Shown in pieces: positions 43,280 through 51,037 of a DNA stretch of 64,000 nucleotides. Position numbers and translations under genes: made by a program. Source of the stretch: Bacteroidetes bacterium UBA1941 (GTDB taxonomy: Bacteria > Bacteroidota > Bacteroidia > Chitinophagales > LD1); NCBI GenBank assembly GCA_002336805.1, contig DDEZ01000006.1, positions 183,089 through 247,088 of the forward strand, written 5' to 3'. How positions within the stretch are numbered: position 1 is the first letter of the stretch; every line of letters starts with the position of its first letter. A model generated the notes under the pieces. The model was not told the origin of the DNA. It ran no database searches and saw nothing but the letters and a program-made list of their open reading frames with translations.

Positions 43280-45666
43280 TATGCGATTTTATATAATTCG
43301 TTTTCCAATTCTCTAATGGCTTTTTCATATTCCTCTCGACTTCCAAAAGCTTTGATAATTTCTGTTACCGAGCCAAATTCATTGATAGGAGGGACTGTTA
43401 AGATTTGTATGTTTTCAATGTTTTCAATGCCTTGGTCGGAATATTTCTCTAAAAGGGCTTCCATCACATTCCGTGCTTGTTCTCCATATTTAGTAAAGTA
43501 GTTCCGCTTTTTTACATTGTTAGCTCTTTCCTTTCGGGTCAGTGGTGGTTGGTCATATGCTACGTGGCAAATTAAGTCAAACAAGTCTACCTGTTTATCA
43601 ACTGCATCATATAACGCCTCCACCATTACTCCTTGTTCTATCAACTCTTCTATTATGGCTTCTTTACGATTTGAATCTTTCCACTTACTCAAAAAATCAT
43701 CAAGAGACGCGAATTGTCCCTGTATTATACTTTTGGTGTGGTCTTTTAAGCTTGTAGTGATTGGTCTACCATGTTGGTCGAAATGCAGTTCTCGGCTTAC
43801 CAGTATAGAGACATCTACACCATTCACATAAACCTTTTCTCGTGGTCGTGGAGGGTTAAGAGGAAAGGTAGGTGTGGGTTGCGGTGGAATAGGGTCAATC
43901 AATATCTCTTCACCTGTTTCTATATCTATAATAGGCGCTGTATTGTCCTCCTCTTCGTCAATGATGCCTGCTAAATCAGTTTCTTCGGTTACGGGTTTAA
44001 TCCTAATAGGGTCGCCATCAAATGCAGGGTCAGCAAATAAGTCAGTAGCATTTCTGAAATCTAAAATGGTAAAATACAATTTCCCATACTCTTCATTTAT
44101 GCGTGTACCTCTTCCAATAATTTGTTTGAACTTGGTCATGGAATTAATATTGGAATCCAGCACAATAACCTTGCATGTCTGTGCATCCACCCCAGTAGTC
44201 ATCAATTCTGAGGTGGTGGCAATCACTGGGTATCTTTCCTCTGGGTTGATGAAGTTATCCAGTTCGCGTTTCCCTTCATCATTGTCACCCGTTATCTGCA
44301 TGATGTATTTGTAATTTTCAGCAACCAAATCTGGATTATGTTTGGCTAATGCGGTCCGCATTCTCTCAGCGTGGTCTATGTCGACACAAAAGACAATAGT
44401 CTTAGCAAAACGGTCATATCCTTTCAAGAACTCTGTTAGCTTTTTCGCGACTGAATCAGTACGTTCTTCGATAACAAGGCTTTTGTCAAAATCTCTACGA
44501 TTATATATGCGGTCTGCCACATCATTTCCATCCTTATCAGTTTTACCTTGTTCTGGCCTCCACCCTTCTGTATCAACATTCAATGCTATTCGCACTACTC
44601 GATAAGGTGCTAAGAAACCGTCATCAATCCCTTGTCTCAAAGAATATGTGTAAACAGGTTCACCAAAATATTCAGAGTTACTGGCCTCTGTAGTCTCCTT
44701 TGGAGTAGCGGTCAAACCAATGTGCGTGGCATTGTTGAAATAGGTCAAAATCTCTCTCCAATTGCTATCATCTTTGGCACTTCCTCTGTGACACTCATCA
44801 ATTACTATCAGGTCGAAAAAATCTCTTGAAAACTGTTTGTATACGTTTGCTGCCTCATCTGTGCCCGATAATCCTTGATAGAGGGCCAAATAAATTTCAA
44901 AGCTCTTGTCAATTTGTCGGTGTTTTACGACCGTCATTTTATCCTTGAAATGTTTAAAGTCACCTCTTCGAGTTTGGTCTATCAAAGCATTTCTGTCAGC
45001 TAGAAATAGGATGCGTTTTTTAGCTCCACTTTTCCAAAGACGGTGAATAATTTGAAAAGCGGTATAAGTTTTCCCAGTACCTGTTGCCATGACCAACAAA
45101 ATTCTATTTTGTCCATTGGCTATAGCTTCCACCGTTCTATTTACTGCGATTTGTTGGTAGTATCTGGGGCTTCGCTTTGTGCCGTCAAAGTAATACTCTT
45201 GAGAAACAATTTTCTCGGCTTCTGGTGTTACAATACCCTTAAACTTTTTGTATTTCTCCCAAAGTTGTTCTGGACTAGGAAATTCGTCTAAACCTATTTC
45301 GGTTTCAATATTTTCGTCTGTTGCTGTTCTGTCATGAAATAGAAAGCCGTCACCGTTGCTGCTAAATACACATGGAATGTCGAGAATTTTTGCATAGTCA
45401 AGCCCCTGTTGAATTCCTGCCCTTACCGAGTGAGTATTGTCCTTGGCTTCGATAATAGCAATTGGTATATTAGGTTTATAGTAAAGAATATAATCAGCTC
45501 TTTTGCGAATGCCTCGTGCAGTGATTTTACCTCTCACATATATTTTTCCAGCAGTAAATGAGACTTCTTCTAGTATCTGCATTTGCGTATCCCAACCAGC
45601 CTTTTCTAAGGCAGGGGTTATATACTTAGTGCAGATATCTCTTTCAGATAGGGTCCTTTTATCCAT
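43279..45666 (-). CDS. hsdR: Type I restriction endonuclease subunit HsdR (EcoEI-like)
   Basis: The 795-residue motor and nuclease subunit. An N-terminal nuclease domain (about 45-110) shows RKRADYILYY and PIAIIEAKDN, the PD-(D/E)xK core. The helicase part has Walker A LLVMATGTGKTYTAF, DEAH-like motif VIDECHRGS, GLTATPKE, and in the second lobe IVFCVDIDHAERM and QIIGRGTRINEEYGK. The C-terminal region has ERANNVKKRNYFTKYGEQAR as in EcoEI-type subunits. It translocates DNA and cuts when HsdS/HsdM find unmethylated sites. It is the first gene of a five-gene operon. An 18-bp-arm palindrome sits 64 bp upstream. Confidence 0.95.
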   Translation of the reverse strand: MDKRTLSERDICTKYITPALEKAGWDTQMQILEEVSFTAGKIYVRGKITARGIRKRADYILYYKPNIPIAIIEAKDNTHSVRAGIQQGLDYAKILDIPCVFSSNGDGFLFHDRTATDENIETEIGLDEFPSPEQLWEKYKKFKGIVTPEAEKIVSQEYYFDGTKRSPRYYQQIAVNRTVEAIANGQNRILLVMATGTGKTYTAFQIIHRLWKSGAKKRILFLADRNALIDQTRRGDFKHFKDKMTVVKHRQIDKSFEIYLALYQGLSGTDEAANVYKQFSRDFFDLIVIDECHRGSAKDDSNWREILTYFNNATHIGLTATPKETTEASNSEYFGEPVYTYSLRQGIDDGFLAPYRVVRIALNVDTEGWRPEQGKTDKDGNDVADRIYNRRDFDKSLVIEERTDSVAKKLTEFLKGYDRFAKTIVFCVDIDHAERMRTALAKHNPDLVAENYKYIMQITGDNDEGKRELDNFINPEERYPVIATTSELMTTGVDAQTCKVIVLDSNINSMTKFKQIIGRGTRINEEYGKLYFTILDFRNATDLFADPAFDGDPIRIKPVTEETDLAGIIDEEEDNTAPIIDIETGEEILIDPIPPQPTPTFPLNPPRPREKVYVNGVDVSILVSRELHFDQHGRPITTSLKDHTKSIIQGQFASLDDFLSKWKDSNRKEAIIEELIEQGVMVEALYDAVDKQVDLFDLICHVAYDQPPLTRKERANNVKKRNYFTKYGEQARNVMEALLEKYSDQGIENIENIQILTVPPINEFGSVTEIIKAFGSREEYEKAIRELENELYKIA

Positions 45667-45729
45667 TACTTATTAGTTCAAATTATGTCTGTTAAAATAC
45701 AATTTATTTCCAGGTTATTGCTGCATAAC

Positions 45730-45765
45730 AAAATAGCTTTTGACCAATTGGTCAAAGGCTATTTT
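45730..45765. terminator. Large palindrome upstream of hsdR, related to the one at 38858
   Basis: An 18-bp stem with one T-G wobble and no loop, centred on TTTGACCAATTGGTCAAA. It shares this core with 38858-38889; the two bracket the restriction operon. On the - strand it ends in TTTT, so it may insulate the operon from transcription coming from the right. Confidence 0.6.
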
Positions 45766-45800
45766 GGGAGGGGGGTGAGCGCAACTGGGGGGAGGGTTGA
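45766..45800 (+). repeat. G-rich element, copy 1
   Basis: GGGAGGGGGGTGAGCGCAAC followed by a second G-rich block. It resembles 47298-47337; the pair flanks the Rep-like gene and its repeats. Confidence 0.5.
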
Positions 45801-45959
45801 ATTGAGACCAGCCGCGAGCTCTCTGGGTTGATGTGGGAGCTTCCGTATCGTTATAGATTAATGATATGTCAAATGGCTGCGCCATTGTTTGGGTTGATAT
45901 GGGTTTTTATGGATAAGTAAAGAAAGGACGAAAGAAAACTGCTCCGCAGGTTGATATGG
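45795..45959 (+). repeat. Iteron-like direct repeats GGTTGATRTGG
   Basis: Exact GGTTGATRTGG at 45826-45836, 45892-45902 and 45949-45959, plus a degenerate GGTTGAATTGA at 45795-45805. All point the same way and lie upstream of a replication-initiator-like gene, as plasmid iterons do. Confidence 0.5.
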
Positions 45960-46174
45960 TTTCAAATGCAATCGATATCCAATGAATTAGAACAACATTA
46001 AAATCGGTTATATATTCTATACTACTTTTTCTTTTCGATATTATTATATAATCCCATTCAGAGGGTATAGGGTGTACGATTAAACGGGTATCCATATACT
46101 ATATGCAAGGGACCCTTATACTTTTTGTCAGGTACCTGATATTTATAGAATATGCAGTTCTATCACTATTCAAC

Positions 46175-46205
46175 TTGCACCCTATCGCATAAAATAGTAT
46201 ATTTG
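46175..46205 (+). promoter_or_regulatory. Promoter of the Rep-like gene
   Basis: TTG (46175-46177), 20 bp, then TATATTTG (46198-46205), a close fit to the Bacteroidota TTTG/TAnnTTTG promoter. Confidence 0.55.
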
Positions 46206-46303
46206 CATTATCTCATATAAAATGAATCTCCCGCAGGAGTTCATGAGAAAATAAGCAGTTGCCTCTCCCAAAAACCAATCTGCCAGAGGGGCAATATAAT
46301 TCC

Positions 46304-47155
46304 ATGCTACATGCTAATACCAAACACAAGGCCACTGGCCTTGACACGCACGTGCGCCTGTTCAACAAGGTGATGTGCAATCCAGACCTAACACTGCTCC
46401 ACAAACTGATACTGAGCGATGTGATTTCGTTTCAGATTCAGGGGAAACAGTATTTTAAAACCAGTCCCCAACTGGCAAAAGAACTGGGGAGCTACAAGAC
46501 CAAAACCGTTCAGGGAGGTTTCCAGTGGTTGAATGACAACGGGTATCTTGACTGTCTGCCATTCGCTACGTCAGAACGGTTAAAATATGACTTGCGGGAG
46601 GCACGTGTCATACAAATCGAGAAATGGATTTATGACGACGAACACCTTCAGGCAATAGGTTTCAACGTTGAACCACCACTGAAAAAGGATAAAAACCATC
46701 CACTGAAATCACTGTGGGCTAACAGGAGGAAAAAGCCTGATATCAACACAGTACGAGAAAGCACTTCAACGGTGAAAACGAAACAACCAACACCAGTGGA
46801 GAATCACAATTGGGATATGTACGATTGGAACAGGCGCGACGATGACGACGATTCTGAGCTGACTATTGGCTATCAGTCGACCATTACCGCGAGGCCTATT
46901 GAAACAGCCCCCCACCATCAGGAAACTGCAAACAATATTGAACTCATCCTCGACTATGACGACCTAAACTTTCGCCCTTTTATACGTGAAGAAGTGCAAG
47001 AGCGCATAGCGACTGGATACACTCCAACCTATATACCAGCGAAAATTTTGGACGACTCTGAGTACTATGCAGATGTGTTGAAAATATACGATGAGTTCAA
47101 CCCCTCGTTAAAATATATAACGAAGCAATTTATTCAAACAGGGATACCACAGTAG
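46304..47155 (+). CDS. Winged-helix replication-initiator-like protein
   Basis: The 283-residue product has an N-terminal winged-helix-like region: THVRLFNKVMCNPDLTLLHK, ILSDVISFQIQGKQYF, TSPQLAKELGSYKTKTVQGG and FQWLNDNGYLDCL, the layout seen in plasmid and phage replication or helix-turn-helix proteins. Residues about 125-215 are charged and probably disordered (a run of Asp near 195). The C-terminal 70 residues are helical. ATG 46304 is preferred; an in-frame TTG at 46259 would add 15 residues. Iteron-like repeats and a promoter lie upstream and a terminator downstream. Rep function is inferred from this context and the DNA-binding fold, not from a named family match. Confidence 0.6.
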   Translation: MLHANTKHKATGLDTHVRLFNKVMCNPDLTLLHKLILSDVISFQIQGKQYFKTSPQLAKELGSYKTKTVQGGFQWLNDNGYLDCLPFATSERLKYDLREARVIQIEKWIYDDEHLQAIGFNVEPPLKKDKNHPLKSLWANRRKKPDINTVRESTSTVKTKQPTPVENHNWDMYDWNRRDDDDDSELTIGYQSTITARPIETAPHHQETANNIELILDYDDLNFRPFIREEVQERIATGYTPTYIPAKILDDSEYYADVLKIYDEFNPSLKYITKQFIQTGIPQ

Positions 47156-47169
47156 GATAGGTATCCAAA

Positions 47170-47202
47170 ATTCTGGGTCAATTTTTGTCCAGGATTTTTT
47201 TT
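47170..47202 (+). terminator. Rho-independent terminator after the Rep-like gene
   Basis: ATTCTGG pairs with CCAGGAT (one wobble) and is followed by eight T, 15 bp after the stop codon. Confidence 0.65.
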
Positions 47203-47297
47203 GACGCATCATACCCCTCATAAAATACTTTATAAAAAACTGTAATATAAGGCGGGAAACAGGATTTAGGTTAGCCATAGAAATATTTTTGCCTGGT

Positions 47298-47337
47298 AGG
47301 GAGGGAGGGGGTGAACGCAACATCATAGGGAGGGGGT
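47298..47337 (+). repeat. G-rich element, copy 2
   Basis: AGGGAGGGAGGGGGTGAACG, then CAACATCATAGGGAGGGGGT: the same order of G-rich block, TGARCGCAAC and second G-rich block as at 45766-45800. Confidence 0.5.
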
Positions 47338-47443
47338 ATTTAGCACGTTTATACTAAAACACCCTTATAGCCAGGACGTGCTAATCTTAACTCATTTCGC
47401 ATCGTTAAGAGCGCCATAAGTGCTCCAATAACTATTTGCGGAA

Positions 47444-48289
47444 CTATAAACCGTACTTGGCCATCAACTGCGTGCAGAAATTTATCTCTTTTTGAGTAAA
47501 AAGCCTCTGATACTTGGGACGCGACGCAAGGTATTCCAAAGAAAGGTCAACTCTATGGGGTATGGGCTCAGCCAGCTTATTAAAACCAGATTTCATTTTG
47601 GAGTTACTTTCTTCATGCAGAATCCGTTTAATCAATTCGACACCACCACCATCAATTTTCATTCTTTCCAATAGGAAGGAGCTGACTCCAATACCCAAAG
47701 ACTTCGCTATTTCAAACGAATTCTTCACGTCATCCTCCAACTCCTGCCTGAGATTGATTTCCTCTTCATCATACCTAGCTAGAATAGTACTGACTTCTTT
47801 ACCTTGTTCTCTATAGGGCACTAATTCCGCTATGTCTGTTATAATTTTTGAGGTCTTCTCACAAAAGAATTTGTGTTTAGCTTCAAATGCCATTAGCATT
47901 CTACAATCCTCTTCTATAGCTGGGTCTAACGATATGGTGAGTATATTTTCTTCATTTTTATGGGCATAATATGTCCAATTATATGACCCGTTGATAATGG
48001 TCTTCCTATCTATGATGCAAAACTTATTATGAAGAAATTTCGGTGCGGCAATATGGAGTTTCCCGCCATTACGTAAAAAATCTTTGAACTTCTTGGTATT
48101 CCTAAAATTTTCAATGGAGTCGCTTATTACAATTTGGACATTCAAGCCCGCTTCGGCTTGCTGGGAAAGCACCCTTATAATATCCTCATCGGTCATCCAA
48201 GCTATTGCCGCTTTGATTTCAACTGTAGCTTTTCTTAGCTCCTTGATTATTTCGGTCTGGATGCTGCTGAAGTGGACAGTTGTTCGCAT
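47444..48289 (-). CDS. Phospholipase D-like (single HKD motif) protein
   Basis: A 281-residue PLD-superfamily protein. The single HKD motif is FLHNKFCIIDRKTIINGSYN (H-x-K-x4-D, then GSYNWT). The fold is supported by VEIKAAIAWMTDEDIIRVL and NVQIVISDSIENFR strands before it. One HKD usually means a homodimeric nuclease or phosphodiesterase, as in Nuc or DUF1669-like proteins. The last 130 residues are helical, with ending KYQRLFTQKEINFC. No signal peptide. It starts 7 bp after the XRE regulator's stop on the same strand, so the two form an operon within the defence-rich island. Substrate unknown; nuclease is the best guess. Confidence 0.82.
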   Translation of the reverse strand: MRTTVHFSSIQTEIIKELRKATVEIKAAIAWMTDEDIIRVLSQQAEAGLNVQIVISDSIENFRNTKKFKDFLRNGGKLHIAAPKFLHNKFCIIDRKTIINGSYNWTYYAHKNEENILTISLDPAIEEDCRMLMAFEAKHKFFCEKTSKIITDIAELVPYREQGKEVSTILARYDEEEINLRQELEDDVKNSFEIAKSLGIGVSSFLLERMKIDGGGVELIKRILHEESNSKMKSGFNKLAEPIPHRVDLSLEYLASRPKYQRLFTQKEINFCTQLMAKYGL

Positions 48290-48296
48290 ATGTTTT

Positions 48297-48584
48297 TTAT
48301 AAGTTAGATGAATCCCTATCTAATATCCGCAAGCCCTGTCTAATCAGTTCAGTCGCTTCGTCAATTTCGCTCAGTGTGATTATATCTCCTTTCGTTTGCA
48401 TAAACAATTCACGAATATCAACGTCCAAAGCCTTAGCGATTTCAAGCAAGAGCTTGATGGTAGGTAAATTGGTTTCAGTACTAATATTACTTATGGTAGT
48501 TTTTGAAACCCCAACTTTCTCAGCAAGTTCTTCCCGACTAATCCCTTTATGAGTCATTATTTCTTTCAAACGAAGTATAGCCAT
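48297..48584 (-). CDS. XRE-family helix-turn-helix regulator
   Basis: The 95-residue protein has a canonical Cro/C1-type HTH: LRLKEIMTHKGISREELAEK, VGVSKTTISNIST, NLPTIKLLLEIAKALDVDIR. ATG 48584 begins the domain; an upstream in-frame start (48647) would add a hydrophobic, unrelated leader. A short C-terminal helix (DEATELIRQGLRILDRD) may dimerise. The downstream gene encodes a PLD-like protein. The intergenic DNA towards 48727 carries 13-bp direct repeats and a divergent promoter, so autoregulation and control of 48727 are likely (inference). Confidence 0.88.
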   Translation of the reverse strand: MAILRLKEIMTHKGISREELAEKVGVSKTTISNISTETNLPTIKLLLEIAKALDVDIRELFMQTKGDIITLSEIDEATELIRQGLRILDRDSSNL

Positions 48585-48643
48585 ATAGATTTTCTTCTTA
48601 CAGGATAAAAGTAAAACAATATTTGTCTTTATGTGGAGAAAAA

Positions 48644-48710
48644 TCAAGTGATATTTGTTTTTAAGTCAAATAATACTTATCTTTGAGGTGTAATTAATCA
48701 AGTTATACTT
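48644..48710. promoter_or_regulatory. Candidate operator repeats TCAAGTKATAYTT
   Basis: TCAAGTGATATTT at 48644-48656 and TCAAGTTATACTT at 48698-48710 flank the promoter between the divergent XRE gene and 48727. They match at 11 of 13 bases and are plausible binding sites for the XRE protein. Confidence 0.45.
48654..48685 (+). promoter_or_regulatory. Promoter of the gene at 48727
   Basis: TTTG (48654-48657), 20 bp, TATCTTTG (48678-48685): an exact Bacteroidota promoter match. The first candidate operator overlaps its -33 element. Confidence 0.7.
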
Positions 48711-48726
48711 AACTAAAGCCGCCAAG

Positions 48727-49032
48727 ATGGAAAATCAATCAATAACAATCGCAAAGATAATCCTTCAACAAATCCAATACTTTGACCGATGGTTCCTCCT
48801 AGCCGTTGGAGCACAAAACTTCGTTGCGTTGCCAGAAAGCAAAGAGTTTCAGGGTGGAGTTAGATTCACCGTAAATGGATTGAAACATAAGGGCTCTGTG
48901 GCAATAGAGCTTCGTTGGGCTGATGATTATACTATTAGCTTTCTAAATCGAACAGGAGATGTTGTGAAGCAATTGGAAGGAGTATATTGTGATATGCTGA
49001 TAGACGTACTTGATTGGGTTGAGGGGAGATAA
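48727..49032 (+). CDS. Small protein of unknown function
   Basis: A 101-residue protein without signal peptide, opening MENQSITIAKIILQQIQYFD, followed by RWFLLAVGAQNFVALPES, GGVRFTVNGLKHKGSVAIEL and YTISFLN strands. Similar small proteins with this LLAVGAQNF...GGVRF layout are seen on Bacteroidota mobile elements, but none has a function I know. It has its own good promoter, divergent from the XRE-PLD operon and flanked by the candidate operator repeats, so it may be the target of the XRE regulator. Could be an anti-restriction or accessory factor; unproven. Confidence 0.7.
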   Translation: MENQSITIAKIILQQIQYFDRWFLLAVGAQNFVALPESKEFQGGVRFTVNGLKHKGSVAIELRWADDYTISFLNRTGDVVKQLEGVYCDMLIDVLDWVEGR

Positions 49033-49118
49033 ACAACAATTCGACAGCATCTTAGCATCTTAAAATAGATATGACGAAAGTATGATTCGATATGGTTGGA
49101 CTTCACATGGTCAATAGC

Positions 49119-49538
49119 TTATTGCCTTTGACCGTATGATGTAGCGAATCTCTTTATGTCAGCTAATAAAACTACAGTCTTTCGTTCACTTAATTTTTTT
49201 GATTGCAGTGGTTTTTTGGCCTGTTTAGTCCAGTTACGTACCGTCGCAGGTTCTACCCCGCAGATTGTAGCAGCTTCGTTTACTGAAATCCATTCGTTGG
49301 TATTGTATAGGGGAGTATTCGATTCTATGCTCCCTTGCAGAGTTACGCAAATATCCAGTATCGTATCATTCAACCCGATACTTGCATTTTTTATTTTCAT
49401 TATCACATCATCTGGTTTCTCGCCACTTCTCTTTGCGATGTTCACGTACTTCTCTATCGCGTCTTTTATTAAGTCGTAGTCTATGTTCTTCTCCAGGATT
49501 TTTATCAGGGTATAAAAGTGATTGACTTCGTTGCTCAT
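49119..49538 (-). CDS. Excisionase-like helix-turn-helix protein
   Basis: A 139-residue protein. The C-terminal half holds a MerR/excisionase-type HTH: NEWISVNEAATICGVEPATV, RNWTKQAKKPLQSKKLSERK, then TVVLLADIKRFA. The first 75 residues are helical (KILEKNIDYDLIKDAIEKYV) and may be a dimerisation part. Its ATG overlaps the integrase stop codon by 4 bases (ATGA), so it is translated from the integrase transcript. In such elements the small HTH partner usually directs excision; that role is inferred from the pairing. Confidence 0.78.
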   Translation of the reverse strand: MSNEVNHFYTLIKILEKNIDYDLIKDAIEKYVNIAKRSGEKPDDVIMKIKNASIGLNDTILDICVTLQGSIESNTPLYNTNEWISVNEAATICGVEPATVRNWTKQAKKPLQSKKLSERKTVVLLADIKRFATSYGQRQ

Positions 49539-50791
49539 ATTGTGACCAGTGCGTTAGTGTGGTTTTCGATTTGTGATTTGAGGTCAATATACATATTTAA
49601 ACTGCTCACTGTTATATGACCCGTGTATTTCATTATCTGATTTATCGGCACTCGGTCATTCAATAACATTGAAATGAATGAATCCCTACCCCTGTGTATA
49701 GATAAACATTGCCAGCGTTTTTTATAATTGCCATCGTCGTCTAGGAATTTTGTTTCATCGCTAAACCAGCCAGTTTCTGCCAATAGTAATTTGAGATACT
49801 TGTTGAAATTTGCATTGTCATATTGATACAGATTGTACCCGTATCGAAGTATTATCTCGTGAACAATAGTGTTAACTGGTACTCTGAAAACGCCCTTTGT
49901 TTTTTTAGCCTTTTTCTCGATTATCAACCCAACGCCAGCCTGTGTAGTCAAGTCTTTACGGTTGAACGAACATATGTCTTCCCATCTCATACCAGTGAAA
50001 CAAGCGAATACAAAAATGTCTTTTATGAAATTCGATTTGTCTTCGTTAAAATCATGCTTGTATAGTCTATTTGCTTCTTCCTTTGTTATGGTGGCTTTGA
50101 CGGCGTCAGAGTCCTCCAGAGTGCCATAATAGTTTTTCAACCCCTTCGGCATCTCAAACAGTTGTTCATCATCTAGCCAATTCAGAAAGCCTAGAAACAA
50201 TGCTATCCTCTTTTTTACCGTTGAACCAGCTAGTTTACCTTTGCTCCAGTATTTGCCCCCGTTCTTTCTGGACTTATCGTAATCTAGTCTCTCGGTTTCC
50301 ATGAATGAGACAAAACTATTCATCCATTCTTTGCCTATGTCGTCTAGGTATATGGGCTTCTTCTTATATGTTATGAAGTCTTCGAGATAGAACCTGATGT
50401 TGCGATAGTCTTTTATGGAGTCTTCATTATACTTCGCTAGTTTAAACTCATTTTCTTTGTACTTGTAGAATCTGTCATAGTAGTTCAACAGTTCTTTGGA
50501 CTCTTTTGCCAGCGTATCATATTCGACCCATGCTCGCTTGAACTGGTCACCTGTCGGCTGTGCTTGGAACTTCTGAAAGTGTTCAGTGATTATATCGTCG
50601 GCCTTTTTGTGGAGACTGTTTATTATCTTCTGTTTGGATTCATAGTCTTTGACGGTACTTTTTAGTTCATTATTGGCTTTCAGATATGCCTTGCTGGGGA
50701 TGGCGACACCAGTGCTAATTCTGGTTCGCGTTCCCGCGTGCTGATATTCTATTTTGACATAACCGTCATGGTACACTAGCAGGTGTTTCAT
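49535..50791 (-). CDS. Tyrosine recombinase (site-specific integrase)
   Basis: A 418-residue phage-type integrase with an N-terminal arm-binding part (QHAGTRTRISTGVAIPSKAY), a SAM-like core-binding domain (about 100-215, LEDFITYKKKPIYLDDIGKE) and a catalytic domain: first Arg in FACFTGMRWEDICSF, the HRGR box in SIHRGRDSFISMLL, and the nucleophile Tyr in GHITVSSLNMYIDLK. All catalytic residues are visible. It lies 159 bp from the right repeat and is the obvious enzyme for insertion into tRNA-Cys. Near-identical 20-bp arm-type repeats lie at both ends of the element. Confidence 0.94.
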   Translation of the reverse strand: MKHLLVYHDGYVKIEYQHAGTRTRISTGVAIPSKAYLKANNELKSTVKDYESKQKIINSLHKKADDIITEHFQKFQAQPTGDQFKRAWVEYDTLAKESKELLNYYDRFYKYKENEFKLAKYNEDSIKDYRNIRFYLEDFITYKKKPIYLDDIGKEWMNSFVSFMETERLDYDKSRKNGGKYWSKGKLAGSTVKKRIALFLGFLNWLDDEQLFEMPKGLKNYYGTLEDSDAVKATITKEEANRLYKHDFNEDKSNFIKDIFVFACFTGMRWEDICSFNRKDLTTQAGVGLIIEKKAKKTKGVFRVPVNTIVHEIILRYGYNLYQYDNANFNKYLKLLLAETGWFSDETKFLDDDGNYKKRWQCLSIHRGRDSFISMLLNDRVPINQIMKYTGHITVSSLNMYIDLKSQIENHTNALVTI

Positions 50792-50817
50792 ATTGTTTGT
50801 TACTATTTATCTAAGCC

Positions 50818-50837
50818 ATACCTAAATCATACCCAAA
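50818..50837 (+). repeat. Right arm-type repeat
   Basis: ATACCTAAATCATACCCAAA, 19 of 20 bases identical to 34701-34720 and in the same orientation, 113 bp inside the right repeat. It overlaps the likely integrase promoter region. Confidence 0.6.
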
Positions 50838-50949
50838 AATAAGATAAAATAGCAAAATGTAAGAACAGGTAGTGAAAATTAATATTAGTATTGTATTGAT
50901 ATTCAAATGATATTGTCTTATTAGGCGAAATCAACAAAAATAGTGATAC

Positions 50950-50964
50950 TCCGCTTCCGACCTC
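50950..50964 (+). repeat. attR: 15-bp direct repeat
   Basis: TCCGCTTCCGACCTC, identical to 34639-34653. This would be the original 3' end of tRNA-Cys before insertion. Confidence 0.88.
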
Positions 50965-50973
50965 TCTAATATT

Positions 50974-51006
50974 AAAAAGCCTCTTGAGTGATCAAGAGGC
51001 TTTTTT
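50974..51006. terminator. Terminator just outside attR, probably the original tRNA-Cys terminator
   Basis: AAAAAGCCTCTTGA and TCAAGAGGCTTTTT form a 14-bp stem with a 4-nt loop. It would follow the tRNA by about 10 bp in the uninterrupted locus, and now also separates the island from the convergent cupin gene. Confidence 0.8.
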
Positions 51007-51037
51007 CGTTTATACCTGTCAGCTTTCGCCTTAAAAG

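Larger units (their letters stand above)
45667..46303. other. Non-coding region between hsdR and the Rep-like gene
   Basis: About 640 bp without a convincing gene. It contains the palindrome at 45730-45765, a G-rich element at 45766-45800, iteron-like repeats to 45959, a 12-bp palindrome TCAGGTACCTGA near 46128, and a promoter at 46175-46205. A 10-codon leader frame (ATG 46222 to TAA 46254) precedes the Rep-like start. Confidence 0.6.
34653..50950. mobile_element. Integrated genomic island in tRNA-Cys (about 16.3 kb)
   Basis: Bounded by 15-bp repeats, AT-richer than its surroundings, with a tyrosine integrase and an excisionase-like gene at the right end and a serine resolvase at the left. 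A Rep-like gene with iteron-like repeats suggests a plasmid-type life stage. Defence-like cargo fills the rest. No relaxase, type IV secretion or phage structural genes were recognised. Confidence 0.88.

Noticed and set aside
45907..46095. 62-codon - strand frame next to the iteron-like repeats
   Set aside because: No family or signal, overlaps the repeats, and its composition looks random; more likely non-coding.
46259..46303. TTG start extending the Rep-like protein by 15 residues
   Set aside because: TTG starts are uncommon and the extension lacks features; ATG 46304 preferred, though not excluded.
34653..50950. Interpretation of the island as a prophage or a conjugative element
   Set aside because: No capsid, terminase, tail, relaxase or type IV secretion genes were recognised in it.
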